This document shows, one piece after another, positions 7,336 through 17,068 of a stretch of 64,000 bases of DNA (position 1 is the first letter of the stretch; every line of letters begins with the position of its first letter). The notes beneath the pieces were generated by a model. It was not told the DNA's origin. It was given only the letters and a program-made list of their open reading frames with translations, and did not search any database. A program made the translations under genes and the position numbers. The stretch comes from CAZXGD01 sp046350455 (GTDB lineage: Bacteria > Planctomycetota > Phycisphaerae > Phycisphaerales > SM1A02): the NCBI GenBank assembly GCA_046350455.1, contig JAXMAM010000001.1, positions 124,001-188,000 on the forward strand, given 5' to 3'.

Positions 7336-10300
7336 ATGCCCCGTCGCGACGACATCCACACCATCCTGATCATCGGTTCGGGTCCCATTGTCATTGGCCA
7401 GGGCTGCGAGTTTGACTACTCCGGCACGCAGGCCTGCAAGGCGCTCCGCGAGGAGGGCTACCGCGTGGTGCTGGTGAACTCCAACCCAGCCACCATCATG
7501 ACCGACCCGGCCTTCAGCGACCGCACCTACCTCGAGCCCATCACTCCAGAGGCGGTCGAGAAGATCATCATCAAGGAGAAGGCGCTGGGCAACCCCATTG
7601 ACGCGCTGCTGCCCACGCTGGGCGGCCAGACTGCGCTGAACTGCGCGTGCGCGCTGTGGGACAAGGGCGTGCTGCAGAAGCACAACGTGCAGATGATCGG
7701 CGCTGACCGCGAGGTGATCCACCGCGCGGAGGACCGCGAGGCGTTCCGGCAGATCGTGGAGCGCCTGGGGCTGCGGCAGCCGCCGTCGCGCACGGTGACC
7801 ACGCTGGATGAAGCGCGCGAGTTCCTCCAGGAGATCGGCCTGCCTGCCATCATCCGGCCTGCGTTCACGCTGGGCGGCACGGGCGGCGGCATCGCCTACA
7901 ACATGGAGGAGTTCGAGGAGATCGTGCGCCGCGGCCTTTCCGCCAGCATGATCGGCCAGGTGCTCATTGACAAGAGCGTGCTGGGCTGGAAGGAGTACGA
8001 GCTGGAGGTGGTGCGCGACCGCAAGGACAACTGCATCATCATCTGCGGCATCGAGAACATCGACCCCATGGGCGTGCACACCGGCGACAGCGTGACGGTT
8101 GCGCCCATCATGACGCTGAGCGACAAGGAATACCAGCGCATGCGCGACGCTGCCTTCGCCATCATGCGCGCGGTGGGCGTGCAGACCGGCGGCAGCAACG
8201 TGCAGTTCGCCATCAATCCGGCCGATGGCGAGATGGTGGTGGTGGAGATGAACCCGCGCGTCAGCCGCAGCAGCGCGCTGGCCAGCAAGGCCACGGGCTT
8301 CCCCATCGCGCGCATCGCCGCCAAGCTGGCGGTGGGCTACTCGCTGGACGAGCTGCGCAACGACATCACCGGCAACACCAGCGCGTGCTTCGAGCCAAGC
8401 ATTGACTACGTGGTGGTCAAGATGCCGCGCTGGACCTTCGAGAAGTTCCCAGAGGCGGACGAGACGCTCACCACGCAGATGAAGAGCGTGGGCGAGGCCA
8501 TGAGCATCGGCCGCACCTTCAAGGAGGCCTTCCAGAAGGCCATCCGCAGCATGGAGGTGAAGCGGTTTGGCTTTGGCCTGGACAAGAACGACCGCTGGCT
8601 GCGCTGGACGCGCGAGCAGCAGGTGGCGGGGGTTGCGGCCGCAGGCTCCTCCTCTGCTGGCGCCGAGACCGCCGCGCGCCCTTCAGAAGCAGCCGCCACC
8701 GAGTGGCCCATTCCAGAGGACACGCTGGTCCGCAAGCTGGCGGTGCCCAGCCAGGGCCGCCTGTACTACGTGCGCTATGCGCTGAAGATGGGCTGGAGCA
8801 TCGAGCGCGTGCACGAGATCTGCCGCATTGATCCGTGGTTCCTGCGCCAGTTCGCAGAGCTGGTGGCGTTCGAGGACCAGATCATGCGCGTGCCCAGCCT
8901 GGGCGCATGCACCAAGGAGATGATGTTCGAGGCCAAGCGCCGCGGCTACAGCGATGCGCAGCTGGCCAATGCATGGCTGGGCGACATCACGCCCGCCACC
9001 ATCCTGCAGGTGCGCGCGCACCGCAAGAAGCTGGGCGTGGAGCCGGTGTTCAAGCTGGTGGACACGTGCGCCGCGGAGTTCGAGGCCGTCACGCCCTACT
9101 ACTACAGCGCGTACGAGGAGCCGTACTTTGTGGACGGCCGCGCGGTGCATGACGACGAGGTGCGCATCACCGGCAAGCAGAAGATTGTCATCCTGGGTGG
9201 CGGGCCCAACCGCATCGGGCAGGGCATCGAGTTCGACTACTGCTGCTGCCAGGCTGCGTTCGCCGCGCGCGAGCAGGGGTTCGAGAGCGTGATGATCAAC
9301 TCCAATCCGGAGACGGTCTCCACGGACTACGACACCAGCGACCTGCTGTTCTTCGAGCCGCTCACGCTGGAGGATGTGCTGAACGTGGTGGAGCGCCTGA
9401 ACGGCGGCGGCGTGGACAAGGCCGACCGCACTGGCGCAGTGGTGGGGTGCATCGTGCAGTTTGGCGGGCAGACGCCGCTCAACCTGGCGCACGGTCTGGT
9501 GAAGGCTGGCGTGCCGCTGGTGGGCACGGGCCTCAACAGCATTGATCTGGCAGAAGACCGCGACCGCTTCAAGGTCATGCTGGAGGAGCTGGGCTTCAAT
9601 CAGCCGGCAAGCGGGATCGCACGCAGCCTGGAGGAGGCCGTGGCAGAGGCCGCGCGCGTGGGCTACCCCGTGCTGGTGCGCCCCAGCTATGTGCTGGGCG
9701 GCCGCGGCATGGAGACGTGCTTTGATGAAGCCGCGCTGCGCCGCTACATGACCACCGCGGTGAACGTCAGCGACCTGGCCAACGCTCCGGTGCTCATTGA
9801 TCGCTTCCTGAGCGACGCCATCGAGGTGGACGTGGATGTGGTGGCGGACTTCGAGCCCTCGGAGGGCAGCCGCACCACGCAGATCCCGCAGAGCAGCCAG
9901 CAGCCGCGCGCGGTGGTGTGCGGCGTGATGGAGCACATCGAGGAGGCGGGCATCCACAGCGGCGACAGCACGTGCACCATTCCGCCGTACAGCCTGCCAC
10001 CCAGCCTGGTGAACCGCATCCGCGAGCAGGCGCGCACGCTGGCCGAGCGGCTGAAGGTGCGCGGACTGATGAACGTGCAGATGGCCGTGAAGGATGAGAC
10101 CGTGTACATCCTGGAGGTCAATCCGCGCGCCAGCCGCACAGCGCCGTTTGTGAGCAAGGCCAAGGGAGTCTCGTGGGCCAACGTGGCGGCCAAGGTGATG
10201 ATGGGCGCCTCGCTGGACCTGCTGCAGGTGCGCGAGATCCACGACACCGGCTTCTACGCGGTCAAGGAGAGCGTCTTCCCGTTCAGCAAGTTCCCTGGCG

Positions 10301-10857
10301 TGGACGTGGTGCTGGGGCCGGAGATGCGCAGCACTGGCGAGGTGATGGGCGCGGACCGCAGCCTGCCGGTGGCGTTTGCCAAGGCGCAGATGGCGGCTGG
10401 CGTGCACCTGCCGGTGAAGGGCAACGTGTTCCTCAGCGTGCGCGATGGCGACAAGCACCAGGCCGTGGAGGTGGCGCGCAGCCTGGCAAGCATGGGCTTC
10501 ACCGTGCACGCCACCGAAGGCACCTATCGCACGCTGCATCAGTACAGCGTGGCCTGCACGCTGGTGCCCAAGATCGCCAGTGGCCAGCGACCCAACGTGC
10601 TGGACCTGATCTCGAACGGCCAGATGCAGCTCATCATCAACACGCCCACCAAGAAGGGCGGCGCTACAGACGAAGGCCGCATCCGCGCGCAGGCGGTGCG
10701 CGCCAACGTGCCCATCATCACCACCATCGCGGGCGCGCGTGCGGCGGTGCAGGCCATCCAGGCCCTGCGCGGCGGCAGCTGGCAGGTCTCCGCCATGCAG
10801 GACTACCGCGAGAAAGTCGTGCCTGGCACGGGTGTCCCTACTTTCGTGCGGAGCTAG
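7336..10857 (+). CDS. carB: Carbamoyl-phosphate synthase large subunit
   Basis: The large subunit makes carbamoyl phosphate from bicarbonate, ammonia delivered by CarA, and two ATP, feeding pyrimidine and arginine synthesis. The 1173-aa protein shows the duplicated ATP-grasp architecture. The first half opens with ILIIGSGPIVIGQGCEFDYSG and the second with IVILGGGPNRIGQGIEFDYC, and a C-terminal MGS-like allosteric domain follows. It is ~100 residues longer than typical because of an Ala/Ser-rich linker between the halves and a short insertion in the second ATP-grasp region. The last ~14 codons run into a 34-bp dispersed repeat, so the final residues (VVPGTGVPTFVRS) are repeat-encoded. carA is 8.6 kb away on the other strand. 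Confidence 0.97.
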   Translation: MPRRDDIHTILIIGSGPIVIGQGCEFDYSGTQACKALREEGYRVVLVNSNPATIMTDPAFSDRTYLEPITPEAVEKIIIKEKALGNPIDALLPTLGGQTALNCACALWDKGVLQKHNVQMIGADREVIHRAEDREAFRQIVERLGLRQPPSRTVTTLDEAREFLQEIGLPAIIRPAFTLGGTGGGIAYNMEEFEEIVRRGLSASMIGQVLIDKSVLGWKEYELEVVRDRKDNCIIICGIENIDPMGVHTGDSVTVAPIMTLSDKEYQRMRDAAFAIMRAVGVQTGGSNVQFAINPADGEMVVVEMNPRVSRSSALASKATGFPIARIAAKLAVGYSLDELRNDITGNTSACFEPSIDYVVVKMPRWTFEKFPEADETLTTQMKSVGEAMSIGRTFKEAFQKAIRSMEVKRFGFGLDKNDRWLRWTREQQVAGVAAAGSSSAGAETAARPSEAAATEWPIPEDTLVRKLAVPSQGRLYYVRYALKMGWSIERVHEICRIDPWFLRQFAELVAFEDQIMRVPSLGACTKEMMFEAKRRGYSDAQLANAWLGDITPATILQVRAHRKKLGVEPVFKLVDTCAAEFEAVTPYYYSAYEEPYFVDGRAVHDDEVRITGKQKIVILGGGPNRIGQGIEFDYCCCQAAFAAREQGFESVMINSNPETVSTDYDTSDLLFFEPLTLEDVLNVVERLNGGGVDKADRTGAVVGCIVQFGGQTPLNLAHGLVKAGVPLVGTGLNSIDLAEDRDRFKVMLEELGFNQPASGIARSLEEAVAEAARVGYPVLVRPSYVLGGRGMETCFDEAALRRYMTTAVNVSDLANAPVLIDRFLSDAIEVDVDVVADFEPSEGSRTTQIPQSSQQPRAVVCGVMEHIEEAGIHSGDSTCTIPPYSLPPSLVNRIREQARTLAERLKVRGLMNVQMAVKDETVYILEVNPRASRTAPFVSKAKGVSWANVAAKVMMGASLDLLQVREIHDTGFYAVKESVFPFSKFPGVDVVLGPEMRSTGEVMGADRSLPVAFAKAQMAAGVHLPVKGNVFLSVRDGDKHQAVEVARSLASMGFTVHATEGTYRTLHQYSVACTLVPKIASGQRPNVLDLISNGQMQLIINTPTKKGGATDEGRIRAQAVRANVPIITTIAGARAAVQAIQALRGGSWQVSAMQDYREKVVPGTGVPTFVRS
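10812..10845 (+). repeat. 34-bp interrupted palindrome, copy 1 (inside carB 3' end)
   Basis: The ends GAAAGT and ACTTTC are complementary. The left arm contains the near-palindrome GTGCCTGGCAC and the right arm reads GGGTGTCCCT. This copy is the exact reverse complement of the copy at 12411-12444. It overlaps the last codons of carB. Confidence 0.9.
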
Positions 10858-10892
10858 AAACTCGTGCCTGGCACTCCTGTCCCTCCTTTCGT
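10857..10892 (+). repeat. Dispersed repeat, copy 2 (diverged)
   Basis: A diverged direct copy immediately after carB. It keeps CGTGCCTGGCAC and a variant CTCCTGTCCCTCCTTTCG right arm. Confidence 0.8.
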
Positions 10893-10989
10893 GAGGGGCT
10901 GAGCGGGGGCGCGCGCCCGCCGCTCGCACCGGGCGAGCTGGCAGCGCTCCGCCTCGCAGCCGGCCGGGCCCCCTGAGTCCCCGAAACCC

Positions 10990-11018
10990 GGGACAGGAGT
11001 GCCTGGCACCAATTTCCC
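10990..11018 (-). repeat. Dispersed repeat, copy 3 (inverted, partial)
   Basis: The reverse complement resembles copy 2 (GTGCCAGGCACTCCTGTCCC on the minus strand). It lies directly upstream of the nuoH promoter hexamer. Confidence 0.7.
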
Positions 11019-11024
11019 TATACT
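11019..11024 (+). promoter_or_regulatory. Putative -10 element of nuoH (TATACT)
   Basis: TATACT ends 11 nt before the nuoH ATG, with no Shine-Dalgarno sequence between. It abuts repeat copy 3, so the repeat supplies the -35 region. Confidence 0.55.
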
Positions 11025-11035
11025 GCCCCGCTCGA

Positions 11036-12310
11036 ATGCAGACGCTCACAGCCCTCCTGCCTTCCGGCCCTGTCCTGTTCCAGATCATCACCAGCGTGCT
11101 GGTGGTGGCGGTGGCGCTCCACGTCATTCTGGGTGCGTGCGCCTATGCCATCCTGCTGGAACGCCGCCTCAGCGCCTGGATGCAGGACCGCGTGGGCCCC
11201 AACCGCGTGGGCCCGGCTGGCCTGCTGCAGCCACTGGCGGACGGCCTGAAGTTCTTCATGAAGGAGGACTACACCCCGGCGGGCGTGGATAAGGCCATGT
11301 TCTTTGCCGCCCCAGCCATGCTGGTGGTGCCCAGCTTGATCGGCTTTGTGATCATCCCGTGGGCTGGGCAGCTGGACCTCTCGCAGATTCCGGTGCTGAG
11401 CAGCATGTTCGCGCTCAAGGGCACCGTGCAGATCGTGGGCGCGGACATCAACGTGGGCGTGATCTACATGCTGGCCGTCGCCAGCCTGGCCGTCTACGGC
11501 GTGGCGCTGGGCAGCTGGGCCAGCAACAACAAGTTCGCCTTCCTGGGCGGCTTGCGCGCAGCGGCGCAGATCATCAGCTACGAGATCCCCATGGGCGTCA
11601 GCCTGCTGTGCGTGGTGCTGATGGCTGGGTCGTTCATCCCCAGCGAGATCATCACCGCCCAGCAGTCCAGCAGCTGGTTCTTGCTGCAGCAGCCGGTGGC
11701 GGCCATCCTCTTCTTCACCTGCATGCTGGCGGAGACCAACCGCCTGCCGTTTGACCTTGCAGAGTGCGAAAGCGAGCTGGTGGGTGGCTACCACACGGAA
11801 TACAGCAGCATGCGCTTTGCGCTGTTCTTCCTGGCCGAGTACTTCAACATGATTGCGGGCGCGGCGCTGTTTGCCGTGCTGTTCTTGGGCGGCTGGAGCC
11901 TGAACCCGCTGGGCGGGCTGCTGCACTGGGATCTGCCCACCACGGGCGGCCTGCCGCTGGTGCTGGCGCAGGTGGGCGTGATGGCTGGCAAGACCTTCCT
12001 GCTGGTCAGCCTGACGGTGGCCCTGCGCTGGACGCTGCCACGCTTCCGCTTTGACCAGCTGATGCGCCTGGCGTGGGAAGGCATGATTCCCACCGCGCTG
12101 CTGGTGCTCACCTGCACCGCCGCCTTCATGTACATGGGCTACACCCACTGGATGTGGCTGGGCAGCGTGCTGTGCGCGGCCATCGTGTACTTCGTGGGCC
12201 CCAAGCTGCCGCAGCAGAAGCACCCCAACCACAAGGTGGCGCTCATCGGCAGCCGGTTCAATCCGCTGCCAGAGAAGATGGTTTCCGGCATGCCGGGTTC
12301 CAGCTTCTGA
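11036..12310 (+). CDS. nuoH: NADH-quinone oxidoreductase subunit H
   Basis: NuoH is the membrane subunit of complex I that joins the hydrophilic arm to the proton-pumping arm and forms part of the quinone chamber. The 424-aa protein has about nine hydrophobic segments. Family signatures include ERRLSAWMQDRVGPNRVGP (~residues 42-60), LLQPLADGLKFFMKED and, in the second half, AETNRLPFDLAECESELVGG. It is slightly longer than usual, with a C-terminal tail. Unusually it stands alone; no other nuo gene is within 11 kb upstream or 50 kb downstream. Repeats lie on both sides, including perfect inverted 34-bp copies at 10812 and 12411. Confidence 0.97.
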   Translation: MQTLTALLPSGPVLFQIITSVLVVAVALHVILGACAYAILLERRLSAWMQDRVGPNRVGPAGLLQPLADGLKFFMKEDYTPAGVDKAMFFAAPAMLVVPSLIGFVIIPWAGQLDLSQIPVLSSMFALKGTVQIVGADINVGVIYMLAVASLAVYGVALGSWASNNKFAFLGGLRAAAQIISYEIPMGVSLLCVVLMAGSFIPSEIITAQQSSSWFLLQQPVAAILFFTCMLAETNRLPFDLAECESELVGGYHTEYSSMRFALFFLAEYFNMIAGAALFAVLFLGGWSLNPLGGLLHWDLPTTGGLPLVLAQVGVMAGKTFLLVSLTVALRWTLPRFRFDQLMRLAWEGMIPTALLVLTCTAAFMYMGYTHWMWLGSVLCAAIVYFVGPKLPQQKHPNHKVALIGSRFNPLPEKMVSGMPGSSF

Positions 12311-12373
12311 TTGGACGCTGCGCCGGATCGCTGTCCTGGACCGCTGGCGGGGTCGCGGCGACTCCGCCGTCCC

Positions 12374-12408
12374 GAAAGGCGGGACACCCGTGGCAGGCAC
12401 GACTTTCC
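12374..12408 (-). repeat. Dispersed repeat, copy 4
   Basis: A slightly diverged copy (GAAAGGCGGGACACCCGTGG, then CAGGCACGACTTTCC), in tandem with copy 5 between the convergent nuoH and the 63-aa gene. Confidence 0.85.
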
Positions 12409-12410
12409 CC

Positions 12411-12444
12411 GAAAGTAGGGACACCCGTGCCAGGCACGACTTTC
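12411..12444 (-). repeat. 34-bp interrupted palindrome, copy 5
   Basis: A perfect reverse complement of the copy at 10812-10845. It sits at the convergent 3' ends of nuoH and the small gene at 12447, where a hairpin could act as a bidirectional terminator. Confidence 0.9.
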
Positions 12445-12446
12445 CT

Positions 12447-12638
12447 TCACTTGCGCATGGAGCTGACCCACGCGCCGTAGCGCAGGATCATGTGGCGGCG
12501 CGCGGCAGCAGGGGGCATCTGCGCGGGGTCGGTGCCAAACGCAGTCTCACGCCGCCAGGTCCAGTAGCGGCCGTTCAGGCGGAAGCGGGTCTTCCACGCC
12601 AGCAGGAACAGGTTCCACAGCGCGCGCAGCGTGGTCAC
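12447..12638 (-). CDS. Small basic, Trp/Arg-rich protein coupled to sucB
   Basis: A 63-aa protein with the motif pattern LWNLFLLAWKTRFRL...RYWTWRRETAFG followed by a short helix ending in RYGAWVSSMR. Its GTG start overlaps the sucB stop as GTGA, so translation is coupled. GC3 bias and the close fit to the operon argue that it is real. The N-terminal half looks amphipathic and could lie at a membrane surface. I do not recognise a characterised family; similar-looking small proteins may exist in other planctomycetes. Function unknown. Confidence 0.65.
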   Translation of the reverse strand: MTTLRALWNLFLLAWKTRFRLNGRYWTWRRETAFGTDPAQMPPAAARRHMILRYGAWVSSMRK

Positions 12639-13918
12639 AGCACCAGCATCCGCTCGGGCTTCTCCACGCAGTCCTTGATGTGCACCAGGAAGCTCACCGC
12701 CTCGGAGCCATCAATGATGCGATGGTCGTAGCTGAGCGCCAGGTACATCATGGGCCGCAGCGCAATTTGCCCTGGATTGCGCGGGTCTTCCACAGCACGC
12801 TTCTTGATGGCGTGCATGCCCAGGATGGCGCTCTGCGGCGCGTTCAGGATGGGCGTGCTCATCAGGCTGCCGTAGATGCCGCCGTTGGTGATGGTGAACG
12901 TGCCGCCGGTCATCTCGTCCACGCTCAGCTTGCCGTCGCGGGCGCGCAGCGCCAGGTCCTTGATAGTGCGCTCGACGTCCGCAAAGCCCATGGCTTCCGC
13001 GTTGCGCAGCACCGGCACCACCAGGCCGCGGTCTGTGCCCACGGCCACCGCCACGTCGCAGTAGTCGTGGTACTCAAACTCCTCGCCAGCGATGTACGCG
13101 TTCACCTTGGGGAAGGCGCGCAGCGCGCTGCATGCGGCCTTCACAAAGAAGCTCATGAAGCCCAGGCCCACGCCGTTCTTCTTCTCGAATGCGTCCTTGT
13201 ACTCCGAGCGCAGGCGCATGACCTCGGTCATGTCCACCTCGTTGAAGGTGGTGAGCATGGCTGCGGTGTGCTGCGCATCCACCAGCCGCTCTGCAATGCG
13301 CTGACGGATCTTGGGCATGCGCTCGCGGCGCACGCCACGGCTGCCGATGGGCGCAGCCTGCACGGCAGGCGCTGTGGCAGCGGCCGCCGGCGCAGCAACA
13401 GGGCGCGCAGGCGCGGCTGCCCCAGCGCTTCCAGCACCATTTTCGCTGCCGCTGGCAGCGCGCTCCACGTCTGCCTTCATCACGCGGCCAGCTGGGCCGC
13501 TGCCTGGCACGCGGGCCAGATCAATGCCCTTGTCTGCCGCCATGCGCTTGGCCACGCTGCTGGCCTTGGGCTCTGCCGTGGCCGAAGCAGCCGAAGCCAC
13601 GACCGCCGCGCTCGAACCACCTGCTGCCGCCTTGGCCCCGCTGTTGCCTGCACCCGCGCTGCTGCCAGCGCCTGCTGGCTTGGGCGCCTTGTTGTCCACC
13701 GTGCCGATCACAGCGCCCACCTTGTGCTCGCTGCCAGTGAGGCCCGCCACGTGCAGCACGCCAGCACCCGGTGCGCGCACTTCCAGCGTGGCCTTGTCGC
13801 TCTCGATGTCCACCAGCACTTCGTCCGTCTCCACCCAGTCTCCGTCCTTGCGGTGCCAGGCACCCAGGGTGACTTCGGTGATGGACTCGCCTGGGCTTGG
13901 GACTGTGATCTGCAGCAT
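12635..13918 (-). CDS. sucB: 2-oxoglutarate dehydrogenase E2 (dihydrolipoyl succinyltransferase)
   Basis: The E2 core of the 2-oxoglutarate dehydrogenase complex, which transfers the succinyl group from lipoyl-lysine to CoA. The 427-aa protein has an N-terminal lipoyl domain with the modified lysine in VDIESDKATLEV. An Ala/Gly-rich hinge and a peripheral-subunit-binding domain follow (KRMAADKGIDLARVPGSGP). The C-terminal catalytic domain ends in ALSYDHRIIDGSEAV (His/Asp active site). The ATG at 13918 is chosen because AAGGTGGAG lies 6 nt upstream, overlapping the sucA stop; a GTG at 13930 is less likely. It follows sucA and is coupled to a small downstream gene. E3 (lpd) is not in the window. 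Confidence 0.95.
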   Translation of the reverse strand: MLQITVPSPGESITEVTLGAWHRKDGDWVETDEVLVDIESDKATLEVRAPGAGVLHVAGLTGSEHKVGAVIGTVDNKAPKPAGAGSSAGAGNSGAKAAAGGSSAAVVASAASATAEPKASSVAKRMAADKGIDLARVPGSGPAGRVMKADVERAASGSENGAGSAGAAAPARPVAAPAAAATAPAVQAAPIGSRGVRRERMPKIRQRIAERLVDAQHTAAMLTTFNEVDMTEVMRLRSEYKDAFEKKNGVGLGFMSFFVKAACSALRAFPKVNAYIAGEEFEYHDYCDVAVAVGTDRGLVVPVLRNAEAMGFADVERTIKDLALRARDGKLSVDEMTGGTFTITNGGIYGSLMSTPILNAPQSAILGMHAIKKRAVEDPRNPGQIALRPMMYLALSYDHRIIDGSEAVSFLVHIKDCVEKPERMLVL

Positions 13919-13931
13919 GCTGTGCTCCACC

Positions 13932-16976
<3,045 letters not shown>

Positions 16977-17041
16977 GCTTCTTCTACCTTTGTGCGTTCG
17001 GCTCCACACTCCGTGCGGTCGGCTTGGCCGAAAGCCCAACG

Positions 17042-17047
17042 ATTGTA
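17042..17047 (-). promoter_or_regulatory. Putative -10 element of sucA (TACAAT)
   Basis: The minus strand reads TACAAT about 65 nt before the sucA ATG. This would give a leader that contains the AAAGG ribosome-binding site, in contrast to the leaderless genes elsewhere in the window. Confidence 0.4.
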
Positions 17048-17068
17048 GAGGATCTTGGACCGTTTTTG

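Larger units (their letters stand above)
10893..11035. other. GC-rich spacer between carB and nuoH
   Basis: No gene is seen. It is very GC-rich, with a self-complementary GC block around 10905-10925, and contains inverted repeat copy 3 and the nuoH -10 hexamer. Confidence 0.6.

Noticed and set aside
8683..11127. 814-aa open frame antisense to carB
   Set aside because: His- and Gln-rich shadow translation; carB is unambiguous.
12280..12310. A further repeat copy in the last codons of nuoH (GGCATGCC flanked by GTTTCC/GGTTCC)
   Set aside because: It looks like a different small palindrome; similarity to the 34-bp family is too low to claim.
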